A DNA stretch of 64,000 bases from Scleromitrula shiraiana (lineage: Eukaryota > Ascomycota > Leotiomycetes > Helotiales > Sclerotiniaceae), in the NCBI GenBank assembly GCA_028455995.1, contig JABELC010000001.1:2654501-2718500 (forward strand), in the 5' to 3' direction. Positions 42,782-54,200 of the stretch are shown here, piece after piece (the stretch's first letter is position 1; each line of letters begins with the position of its first letter). The position numbers and the translations under genes are program-made. The notes beneath the pieces were generated by a model. The model saw only the letters and a program-made list of their open reading frames with translations, was not told where the DNA came from and did no database searches.

Positions 42782-44313
42782 ATGGCGACATCCTCATCAA
42801 AGACGCTCGTACCCAAAGTACTACGCAGAACGACAGCGAAAGGGAGGAAACTCAGATATGATTTAGTGGTCATGCAACAACCTGAGCGCGCGAGAGCATG
42901 TGGTTCAGGAATCAAATGTATGTAGTCTTTCATTGACGATATGAATTCCACCATAGTTATTGCGACGACTAAACATCATGTGTAGCATCTGCGGATCGAC
43001 GCCCTGTTGACCCTCCACCAGTGGTGCAGCTTCGCATTCACGATGAAACTGATGGTGAGAATAATGAGATCACTTTCCAGTATAATGCAAACTTCTTTCT
43101 ATTTGCAACTCTGGAAGTCGCTCGCCCAATTGCTCCGGGTCGTGTTCAGCCTACAGCACCCCAGGTACCCGTTTTGACAGGGATGCCAGTGTCTGGAATG
43201 GCATACTTGGATCGTCCCAACGAAGCAGGTTACTTTATTTTCCCGGATCTTTCCGTTCGACATGAGGGTAAATACAAGCTTAGCTTCAATCTCTACGAGG
43301 AGACCAAGAGTGCTGATGATACCGACCCGGAACCTTCGAATGATGCAAACCAGAGAAAGATGTCTAGTGCCGGACCAATCTGCGATCCGTCCTTTGATTG
43401 GCGTATGGAGATTAAATCAGACCCTTTCACTGTTTACAGTGCGAAGAAATTCCCAGGACTCACTGAGAGTACTGATTTGAGCAGGACTGTTGCGGAACAG
43501 GGTTGCCGAGTCCGTATCCGACGCGATGTTAGAATGAGAAGAAGAGACCCAAAGCCGGGACAGGACAATGATGACCGCGATGACCAATATCCTCAAGCGG
43601 GACATGCCTCTTCACATGGATCAGGTGAGTATTTGAGGCCGAGATCTACGAGTCTGGGTAGCAATGAAGACCAACCCCAGCAAAGGCGTGGATCGGGGGA
43701 GTATTCGCCATATCATTCACCATCGCAGTCACCCAAGACTACCAGTGCACCAACACCTCATGGTGGTAGCTTGATGTTCGGGCAAAGTGCTGGCTACGCT
43801 GCTGCTCCACAACCAGGACATTTTGTTCAGCCACAATTACCACCAGCACCAGTCTCAACTTCTGGTCCAGCTCCAGCTCCAGCAGCTTATTCAATGCAAA
43901 ACGGTTATCAGAATCAAAGACAGCCCTCATTCTCCCAACAAGGACCACCGCCTCCTCCTTCGGCAACGGCGGCAAATTACAACTACGGAGATAGACAGTC
44001 TTATGGTCAATATCGTCCCAACGACTCTCCCCCACTCAACGATCCTCGCGAACAGTATGCCTCAGCAGAGTACAGACGATCTTCTACTGGATACTCTGCT
44101 CCTCATACTCCACAGCCAGTTCCAGTTACTCAGAATTCATCATATGTTCCTTCGATTGAGGCTAATTATAACCGTAATCCTTCGGTGTCTTCGTACTCCA
44201 CCTATCCCCGAGAATCCAGACTTGCACCTCTCAGAGCAGATCACAATATGGATTCAAAGGTTGGTGTTGGTGCCTTCTCTCCACTTGCTTCAATATCTCA
44301 CTTGACTTCTTAG
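42782..44313 (+). CDS. veA: Velvet regulator VeA/VEL1, cut short by an in-frame stop
   Basis: VeA joins VelB and LaeA to couple light, development, secondary metabolism and virulence. Exons are 42782-42917 and 42986-44313; as it stands the product is 487 aa. The N-terminus has a basic bipartite nuclear signal (VLRRTTAKGRK) followed by the velvet domain (LVVMQQPERARACG, PPPVVQLRI, FFLFATLEVA, YFIFPDLSVR, FTVYSAKKFPGL). A Pro/Gln/Ser-rich region follows. TAG at 44311-44313 ends the frame, yet the same frame stays open for 87 more sense codons to 44577 with VeA-like C-terminal motifs. The ATG at 42782 has a good context (aacATGG); one at 42719 would add 21 residues with a poorer context. Read-through would give 575 residues. 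The gene call is firm; whether the stop is real, an assembly error or spliced out is open. Confidence 0.88.
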
Positions 44314-44577
44314 AAATCTCAATTCTCTCAGAGATCTCAAGAAAGACCTGTGTATCCATATTCTAACTCCTCATACATTCAGAGCGATGCGGATACACCA
44401 GTACGATCGGGCTCTAAAAGAGTCTTCGATAATGCTTTCAACCCAATTCAAGAGCCTTTGTTCAACGGTCAACGACCAAGTGAGCAGAGTATCGAGAATG
44501 AGGATGTTGAGACTCCGCGTGTGATGGAGTACAAACGTGCCGGCGGTTTCTGGGCACAGAAACACAATTACACTTAG
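44314..44577 (+). pseudogene. Displaced C-terminal segment of VeA
   Basis: Eighty-seven sense codons plus a stop, directly in frame behind the TAG at 44311-44313. Visible motifs SGSKRVFDNAF, PLFNGQRPSEQS and EYKRAGGFW match the usual end of VeA proteins. No intron consensus is needed to join it; a single base difference in the TAG codon would do so. Confidence 0.7.
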
Positions 44578-45100
44578 ATATTTTCATTGGCCCTATCGTT
44601 ATAGATGTGAAAGCCAATTTTGTTTATATCGGATGCTTTTGAGTGCATACAGTTAGTGTTAGAGCCTCTACACGAATTTTAGTTTTATTATTCAACATAC
44701 CATGCTATATACGATTTCACATCAGGCCATTTATGATACCACTGTTATCGATCTCGAATATTTACGACTCACAATCTACATTTCATATTTATTTGCTTTT
44801 TACAATGACCCATGGCGGTAATCTTCTTTCTCTTGAGTTATTTTTACACAACGCTTTTATAAAAGGCATACATGGGATCTCTCCTTAGAAGATGGCAAGC
44901 GTTGGATTGCTCGATTTTCATTTTTTATAAGCCAATGTTGTTTATCGTATTATCGAATTTGGGATTTTGGGGACGGATGGATGGAAGAATTAAGGGATAG
45001 GGAAGAGCGGGAGGGAACAACCATTCTGTAATTTAGGAAAATATTTTTTGGAAGATGAAAATGGATGGATAGGATTTTGGGTTTTGTTGGAATTGGATGG

Positions 45101-45195
45101 AATAGGATAGGATAGGATAGGATAGGATAGGATAGGATAGGATAGGATGGGATGGGATGGGATGGGATGGGATTGGGATGGGATGGGATGGAATG
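45101..45195. repeat. (GGATA)n to (GGATG)n pentanucleotide minisatellite
   Basis: About ten ggata units change sharply to about seven ggatg units. The two halves differ by one A/G transition spread through the array. Confidence 0.95.
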
Positions 45196-45765
45196 GTTAT
45201 CTAGCAAAGATTGAATAACTACGCTATGATATGAATTGAAACGGCTGCAATCAGATGAGAAAGATGAACTCAAGATTTGCATTTCAAACAAATATACGTA
45301 CGTGAAAAATTGAAGATAATCTCGAGATTCCTATCGCTCGGATATGTACGACGATAGATAATATAATAATGTTCTTGAGCCTCCTTCAGAGGGGATCTGT
45401 AATTTACATTAGCCGTTCGTTACCACAGCTACGAAACGAAATCTACGATGGATGCAGGTACAGACAGGAGTGGTCCGGGGATCTTCACGATGACGAGCAT
45501 TAACTCCGTTTTCCATACCTGGTTTGCTGGGTAAATAAATATTGACATGTCATGACTTGTCAATTTATCTATGGGTGGTTAAGTGCGGACTCTGCAGGGG
45601 GGAGAAGAAGGAGAATTGATGTATCATGAAGTAAATAAGTGTGGTAAGGTGAATGAATATGACTGCAGCGGTAGGAGGGAGGAGACGTGGATGCTTTTTA
45701 TTTGATGGATTGGATTGGGTGGAAGTTTAGGTTTGGGTATTCGATGAACTGGTGGAACAAACAAG

Positions 45766-45819
45766 TGCTGCTGCTGCTGCTGCTGCTGCTACTGCTACTG
45801 CTACTGCTGCTACTGCTGG
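45766..45819. repeat. (GCT)n/(ACT) trinucleotide repeat
   Basis: Eight gct units followed by mixed act/gct units, in non-coding DNA. Confidence 0.9.
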
Positions 45820-46361
45820 ACCGGCAACCATCGATTCGAATTTTGATAACATTTTGAAAGTAATTCTTATCAGAGTGTCATTTTATTTGATATTATTTAA
45901 TCTTATTATTTGATCCATTCTATCGGAATTTTGATTTCAAAATTTTTTCGGATTCTTTCATAATGATAGGATGATAGGTATAATTTTTTTAAAGTTTAAG
46001 TTAAGCGCGCGGGGGGAAGCGGATGAGATTCTTGGCAACGTCTTTTTGGCTTCTTTTCGAATTTGGATTAGGTAATAAAGGTTTTTAGTTTTGTTGATGG
46101 TTTTTGTTTACTTCTTACTCGAATTGGTAATTTGAAGGGAAAAGGAAAAGGAAAAGGAAAAGGAAGAAAAAAACCGAGTGGTAAAAAAAAAGGATAGTCA
46201 TCGGTACTCGACACCACGCGAAACTTGAAATTCGAAAGAACTAGACCAACTGACCTTCTAAGACTTTATTACTTTACCTACCTTGAACTACTCTCAAATA
46301 TTTTGAATCTCACATTTATTAGACTTTTAATTCAACGCTCCCTCAAAAGAAGAAAAAAACA

Positions 46362-46400
46362 TCAACAACAACAACAACAAGAACAACAAGAACAACAACA
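46362..46400. repeat. (CAA)n trinucleotide repeat
   Basis: Interrupted caa/gaa units in the likely leader of the next gene. Confidence 0.85.
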
Positions 46401-46878
46401 TGAACGTGTCGACACTTTCATGCAAGCGGTGAGACTAATTTTATAACTCCGCATTTCTTATATGCAACCTGCAAGTTATTCAACATCCATAGCCATACTA
46501 TTTATGATCTTTTATCGAATCAGAAGCCATCTACATCCAATTGATGTTGAAATCTTGCAGATAGTTCAGAAATACTTGAGACACTCGGATACTTTCTTGG
46601 GTACGACTTGAATAATTTGAAGATCATATCACCCAAACAACAAAAACAGTATCATACCCCTACCTTTACCTGCGCCTACCTACATATCTACTACATAATA
46701 ACAATCAATTTAATATCTTCTTTTCCCCTCTCTTTCTTCCGATCTTTTTTGCTGCTCTGCGACATACTTTCATCCTCCTTCATCTTTTCTTTTAAGGGGG
46801 GGAAGCACCTGCATACCTGTGCGCGTCAATGTTATCACGACTTTTGGTGAAAACACGCACATAAATAAATATACAACA

Positions 46879-49324
46879 ATGGCGACATACAAGGTTAGTT
46901 TCAGAGTTACCCCAGATCCATCTTTTCATGTCTTCGAAATTTACAAGCATGTTCCCGAGAAACAATTGACTGTAGATTATCAAATCATATCAATTACTAA
47001 TAAGTAGTCGTTAGGCTACTCCACGTCGTCAGTCAATGGATCGATCTATTGGTGGTGAAAGTCCCCACGATGATGCTAGACATTCCATCGACTCGAGGCC
47101 AGGATCTAAGAGATTATACAGCAATCGAAACTCCCGCCCAACAATTCTAGGTGACAATGGTGAAGGCGGAAGCTATGCTGATTTCAATGATGAGGATTAT
47201 CCTGATGGGAAACGACATCGTTCTACCGATTGGCCTCTACTACCTGCGCCTCTTCCCCAAGTAGCTTCACCACCACCTCGAGCCAGATCGCGAGTGGCAT
47301 CACGACCTACTTCCAGAGCTACATCGCGCGCTCGTAGTCGACAATCTACGGCATCTCCTCCACCTCGTCGCAGCACTCATATGTCGCGTCCTTCAAGGTT
47401 CATGGAAGGGAGCATGAATGATAAAGTTAGTCAATTACCTCCAAAAACATATCTTTATCATGAAGAAGACCTTCGCGAACGATTTGATAATGGCGATGAA
47501 TACAATGAGCACGTACAAAATCGAAGCGGGAAGATGGCGAAGCCAAAGGGATTTATGCAACACACGAATTTATCCGTGGCAGATTGGTCAGTCACGGGTA
47601 ATTCTGATGTTTCTCAAAGATCGAGCATATTTCGATTTGGAAGCAAGATTGCAGCTTCGATGAAGCCATCTAATTGGAAGCTATTCTCGAGACAACCAAA
47701 GGTACCAGAAGAAACGCCCCAGCAGAAAGCTGTACGAGAACGCCAAGAGAAGGCCGAAAAGATGTACCACGAACTTAAGAGCACTGGATTCTTCCGAGAT
47801 GGCGCGATTGTTCAACCAGGCTTCAAGCCTCCTCCAATGGAACAGACGCCACGTCTGAAGCATGATTCAGGAGTGGAGCTGAATGATCAATACCATTCAA
47901 GAGAGAACACTCCAACAGAGGATAAGAGACAGGGAAGACTATATGTTGAAACTCCAGAGCTCTATAATGCAGAGCTCTATAATGACAGCCCGGCCTCTAG
48001 GTTTTCAAGAGTAGTTACTGATGCTTCGATGTCCCGAAATACCCCTTCCCATATGAAGACCTATGGTAGAGGAGAATATCTGAACGGAACACCCGGTGAG
48101 ATCAGGTCTATCAGAAAGATTCCATCAAGAAAGGAATTCCAAAAGCAGCAGAAACTCGTCAAACGCGTCAGTGATTTGGAAATCAAGCTTGAAAATGCAC
48201 GTCGCCAACTGTCAGATACATTAGCACAACCTTTTGTCGATGAGCAACCTTATCAATATCCTGTATATCAACCTGCCAGTCTTCAAGCCTTGCATCAAGC
48301 TCCTCAACCTTCTCGTTCAAGCAGATCGCGTTTCATACCAGGTGCCTTGGCAACTCTTCATTCCGAACGACTCCTCAGTAACATTATTAAACCTGAGACT
48401 GATATAGAGGGCAATGAAAACTCGGAACACATCGGCAAAGCCATTACGACTCATGATAGTAGGAACAACTTCTCGAAGTTTATGTCTAACTCGAGGGAAA
48501 TCAAATTAGAAGGATCTTCTGAGATGGATCATCAACTCTCATCTCCCCCGCAAATCACTCAATATGATCGTGATATGGATATTGATGATCAAGAATTGGA
48601 CTTGTCGGATATTGAATCACAGAGCGAGGAATTTGCTAGTCATCACGCTGTTCAAGCTGCTGTATCTACTCATGGTGCCAAAGTTGTGAATGTGAGAGCT
48701 TCAATTCCCCGCATGATTCTACCAGAAGATGTGGAAGATTGGGGCGTCTTCTCAACTTCAAGATCAACCGCACGAAAGCAAGCTACGAAGAAGAAGAAGA
48801 ATTCTGGCTTTTTGGATGATGGGAGATACAAGCCTACAGTTGATGCATCGTCTGATTCTGATTCGGCTCCTGATTCATCGTTTAAGCCAATCAAGAAAGT
48901 CAGGAGTAGTCGTAATCGGAGACTGGTCAGTGAACTTAGTCCCGAACCATCTACTTCGGACAGGAGGGTTGCTTCTAATACATCCCATGGGAGTCGTGTC
49001 GATCCCACCGTTGCAAAGAGTATACTTGTAAAGCTTAAGATTCCGAAAGGTATATCACCTCCTGTCGCCGCTCCTCCTAACCACTACAAGTCTTCTTCGT
49101 TGGCTAGGAAATTGAGCACTGGTTCGCGCCGTACATCGGAAGAACGCCCTGCAAACAGCAAGTTGACAAGCATGCATCATGATGAAGGTATTCCACCTGT
49201 GCCAAGAATCCCTCAGGCTGTCACGAAGAACTCTCAACCATATACTCCGGTCAAAAAGGCAAATCCTAAGTTCGCAAAGGCGAAAGAACCAGAAGATTGG
49301 CCCGAAGACCTTGAAATCTTCTAA
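46879..49324 (+). CDS. Uncharacterised disordered Ser/Arg/Pro-rich protein
   Basis: I do not recognise the family. The first coding exon is 15 bases (46879-46893, MATYK); a 121-bp intron with a ttactaat branch site ends at 47014, and exon 2 runs 47015-49324 (774 aa). The spliced junction reads MATYK-ATPRRQS. The protein is mostly disordered. Residues ~75-115 are rich in Arg/Ser (SRATSRARSRQS), giving nuclear-signal character. A conserved-looking block follows (GFMQHTNLSVADWSV, FRFGSKIAASMKPSNWKLF). Residues ~375-405 form a coiled coil (LVKRVSDLEIKLENARRQL). The tail contains a Lys-rich run and ends PEDWPEDLEIF. A nuclear or chromatin-associated role is a guess from composition. It converges with the Mga2-like gene. 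Confidence 0.8.
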
Positions 49325-50039
49325 TTTACCTATCAATACGCATATGTACAAATAAGTGCATTTTATACAACCCTCCAACCTCTTCTACCTATCGACAAAG
49401 TCCTTCCTATCTTCTTCAACCCGACCTAAACCCCCAAAATACGTGTTACGAGTTTACGAAATGAATTGATGAATATCCTGTATTATTCTATTACTTACAT
49501 ACCACCTACCTACATATCTCCTCTACTCAACTTAACCTCGCCCACCCACTAATTTACCAACCGGCACACTCCGGCGCCTATAGACGATCATTACGCATTT
49601 CTTACTTCTTTCCTGTCTTTTACGATGTTTCTACTTCTTTTCTTCTTTCTTTTGTTACTTTATTACCAAATTTTCCCGTTCCTGTTCTATTCTATTCTAC
49701 TCTTTTCTATTCGGGACAGCTAAAAAGAAAACCAAACACTTTGGTTGATGACAGATGATTGTCTATACTTCACGAACTTATTATGATATGAAAGATCTGC
49801 AAGTTTCTAGCATAAGCATAACATTGGAGCGAAAAGCATCTATGCATAGCATTTGATTTGATTTGATCTTTTGAGCATTTTTTGAGGGGAGGGGGAGGAG
49901 GGATTCAATCTTTCATTTATTCATGATGGATGGATGGATGATGAATGGATCTGGATATGTATAAGAAGGAAACCTACCTAATAATTTATTCAAACTTGGC
50001 ATTCAGGTTATTTGAATACCTTCTTCATTTCGCTTCAAC

Positions 50040-50115
50040 TTATTACTTTACTTTACTTTACTTTACTTTATTTTACTTTACTCTATTTTATTTTCCACCT
50101 TACTTTACTTTACCA
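50040..50115. repeat. (CTTTA)n/(TTTTA) pentanucleotide repeat
   Basis: More than ten related five-base units, with one interruption (ccacc). Confidence 0.85.
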
Positions 50116-50737
50116 CTCTGTACATTAGATACGGGAACCCAGAACCCAGAACCCAGAATCTAGGATCGGAATTCTTCAGATATTCTGTGAGAGATAGATA
50201 CCAACCAACCAGATCGAGATCAGATACATAACTACATTACAATACTTATTAGGCTGGCTAACTACCTAACCTTACTTTACCTACTAGTTGGAATATATAT
50301 TAATTAATAAATACCATTAAATACCATTAATTAAACCAAACCAAACCAAATCTAAATCGCAAAGCACAGCACATGCATGAATGACCTCAAGACTCAGGAG
50401 TTAGATAATCCAATCAGAACTTGAAGTATAAAATTTTTAAATTGTTTTCATTTGATATCTGTTATAACTTAATTTGATTTCCAAAACGTATCATTTCATT
50501 CCTTTCATTCCTTTCATCCTATCCTATCCCATCCCATGCAATTCAATTCAATCAAAAACCGCCAATTCAATCAGTCGATCGCTCGCTCGTTGTTATAATT
50601 TCGCTCCATACGTCCATTCATCCATTCGTCCATTCGTCCAGGTCAGTTCATAGGTATTGTCCCTATCCTATCCATTCCATCACATTGCATCCTATTGCAT
50701 CCCTCTGACTGACTGCCTGCCTGTCCACCCCTCCCTC

Positions 50738-50763
50738 CCTCCATCCATCCATCCATCCATCCA
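50738..50763. repeat. (CCAT)n microsatellite
   Basis: Six perfect ccat units preceded by ccct units. Confidence 0.9.
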
Positions 50764-51222
50764 AGTAAAAGGTAGTAGTAAAATAAGAAAAAGTAATAGT
50801 AAAAACGAAAGACCGTAATGAGTAGGAATTTTTTGTTCGAGCCCTCTTTCCTCTTTCCTCCCTCCTCCCTTCCTTCCATCCGATCTGATATATTATTATG
50901 TATGGTATCTGACATCTCTTTCTTATCCACCCAATCAATACCCAAACCTAACCAACCATATATTTTTTTTCCAGATCCAGAACCCTCACATCCATCCATC
51001 CATTCAATCAGCCAACCAATCAGCCAATGAATCAACCCAACCATTCTCTACCCATCAATCAATATGCGAAACGCTGAGGCAGCTAGCTAAAGCACAAACA
51101 TGACAAAGTAAAACGTCTACCATGTCCGGTATAATAAAGAAAAGTCCAAAATAAAGAAGTATAGGCTGATTCTAATGTTGAGATTAAAACGCGCACTATA
51201 GAAAGAGATCTATTAAAAAACT

Positions 51223-54200
51223 TCACCCAAAACACGACCCTGAGCTTGCGAGTTTTGTATGCGAGTTGTTAGAGAATCGAAAAAAACCGGTTACAGGACG
51301 GGACCAGGCCGCAGGGAGACGATTGTAGGACATGGCGAGTATCATGACGATGAGGAGTGGGATCTATAAGTGTTAGATTAGTAAAAAAAAGGCAAAGAAA
51401 TTTGATTGAATATATACATACCCAGATAAAATAAAGCTTTTTATCCTTCTTGATCTTCAAAATTTCCTCGTGTTTCATCCTAAGATGATCCTGTTGCTCT
51501 CTTGTGACCACGTGTTTACGGCCAATTCTAACGGTATCAATGACCATTGGCTTCCTTCTCGCAGCAGTTGATGAGCTTTCGGCTTGCGTTTCCGTTTCGG
51601 GTTGATCATAGATTTGAGTGCATCTGTCATCAAGGAGCGTATCGGCAACTGCTTGTTTTGCTGAAGCTCGCTTGGCATCGATATCTCTTTGTTGTTCTGG
51701 GAAGATGTCCTCGTACGCAGGAGGAGCGGCTGCTTGAGTACCGGAGAAGAGATCCCACCATTTGTTATCATGTTCCTTGGCGCCGTCGGGACGATCCACG
51801 CTATCAGGCCGATTATTGACAACCAAACTGCTGATTCTTCGAGCCATTGGGCTTGGTAGATAGGCTTGATAATCGGGGAGGTTTGCAAGTGTAGGCATTT
51901 GTGGCAAGTTAGGAAGGTTGAGATGCATAGCTTGTATTGTTTGATGCAAGTGTTGAACCTGGGCTTGCATCTGAGCAGCAAGTTGATCTCGGAATGCAGT
52001 CATAGCAGCAGTGGGTGACGCCATCCCTCCGGTTGGTTCAATACCTGGAAGCTCTATGACAGGCTCCTTAACAGATTCGGAACTCTCGCTTAACGCATTT
52101 TGTGTAATTGATCGTCTTGATTGTCTCTTCTGCATCCAGAAAGCATCTTCGGCGGCAGCATCAGCGTCCTCATCTTCGTATTCGTTGTCTCCATCTTCTT
52201 CATCGTCGCTATCACTAACACCATGATTATCAGGGGCCTCCGCGCGTGGTGGAGGCTGCCATAGTGAACGCAAAGAGGTAGCACTACTTGTTCTACTTCG
52301 CAATGATGAACCGCTGCGTGTTCTAGAGTGATGTTCTACTCGGGCCGCACGACGAACTTCATCAGAAGATGCCATATCCGCAGGAGCATACCCTTGCAGA
52401 CTTCGTACGAGCGGGTCGGCACCGCTAAGAATAAGTCGGCGAACAATTTGCGGATGATTATGAAGTGCTGCGAAGTGCATAGGAGTGAAACCTCCTTTGT
52501 CACGAGGTTCAGGGTTAGCTCCTCTTGCTAACAATGCTGCAACAAAACGATGGAGACCTAGGGAGCAAGCCAAGTGAAGCATTGTCTGTCCAGAGGCTCG
52601 GCGCAAATTAAGACGCGGCATATTAGGGCTATCATCCAGATCAATAAGATCCAGACATCGTAGAAGTGTTGCTTCAACGTCGACGCCAAAGGTTGCTGCA
52701 TTAAAGCCAGCTCCGTGTTGTGATGACCCGCCACCTGAAGGGGACTGGCCAGATGGTGCTCCCCAAGGGCCGTCAACAATCCTTCTTGCAAGGTCGCGTA
52801 CATCCTCCATTTTACCGGTCATTTTATGGCCAAGCACTGATAATGCTGTCCTTATTATTTGCTGCTCATCATCATCTACGTATTTGAAAAAAGCAGTCTG
52901 TTTTGGTATCGGGGGTGAGGGATACTGTGGTCGTTGCTGATGCTGGTGCATGAAAGTAACAGGGACAGTACCAGCGATGGCTGAAGGTGGTAGAAGACAA
53001 ACAAGAGATGTTTCGCCCCAGAAGGTCGTTGTGGTGGCTTTAGCATCGCCAAACATGACTTCTAGCCCTTGGCAGAACCCACTTCCTAGACAAGTCACTT
53101 CTATCCCCCCGGCTTTAGGTCCTTCGTTCGGAATCAACTTGTGAATGATTGGCGGCCGCTGCGGATTTAGGGCCAAAGGCATACCGTACAAGCCATTAGA
53201 CACAACCTGTGGCATTTGAGCTTGGGGATGTTGATAAATTTGAACATTGTTACGCAAACCATTCGGACTCGGGGCACGACTTGGATGCGCTGAGGTGGGT
53301 GCGGAATAGAGTTGATGCATTCCCATGTTATCCAAAGACTGTTGCCTGTTTGGGTTTGAAAGAAGTAGTTGATCGTTACTGTTGGGGGTTGGAGGACCCG
53401 TATTAAAATGTGCTGGGTGGTTGGGGATAGTGAAGGGCTGTTCGTTTAATGGGAAGCTCGCTAGGTTTGGAGTAAATGGCGATGGCATTGTAGAAGTGGT
53501 AGCACTAGCAGGCATAATAGATGCTGGACTCATTGCTGGTCCTGTCTCCAATTTGGTCATCGCTAGACCAGTGGGGACTTTGCTAGACCCACTAGCTTTA
53601 CGTTTCTTTGACATGGGTGGACCAGATGGTGTTGAGGGTGATGCTTGTGGAGATGGATTGCGAGGGGTCATCGTGGCTGATGTGGTTTGGGATGGATTAG
53701 AAGGTGGATAGCTCATAGATTGAGGGTATTGCATAAATGCCTGCGGCATGTTTTGCATTTCGGGGTTGGGTGAGACGCGATAGGGATTCATCCCAGGAAT
53801 AGCGATAGGGCCGTGTGCCATATTGAAGTTTCCATCTGTTGGATATGGACCAGGACCTGAGAACATTGGCCCATCGGGTACGCCAGAAGCTTGCGCCGAC
53901 ACGGGTAACATACTATGCGTCTTGTGATCATCAGTAATCATGATAGAAGAGGTGATCTCCTGTGCGATCAGGCGGTCTTGATGATCTTTAATAGTAAAAA
54001 TCACCTGAAAGCCAAGCTTCTCATTCTGATGCCGGCAATAGCATGCGATTCTCATTGGAGCATCAACCTGCAAGGCACCTTCCGGTACAAAAGGTTCTGG
54101 CCTATCCCCCGTGGCTTCTGTAGAAGGTTGGCTAGTGGGTGTTTGCCAATCTTTCAGTTCATGAGTGTTGAAAACAATGACACGCTTGGCCTCGTCTTTA

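Larger units (their letters stand above)
44578..46878. other. 2.3-kb spacer with several microsatellites
   Basis: No gene is supported. It holds a pentanucleotide minisatellite (45101-45195), a GCT array (45766-45819), GGAAAA repeats near 46138-46165 and a CAA array (46362-46400). Confidence 0.6.
49325..51222. other. Convergent 1.9-kb spacer
   Basis: No gene is supported. It holds CTTTA-type repeats (50040-50115) and a (CCAT)n array (50738-50763). Confidence 0.6.

Noticed and set aside
43739..44305. Open frames in other frames over the VeA exon
   Set aside because: Gln/Leu/His-rich shadows of the Pro/Gln-rich VeA coding sequence.
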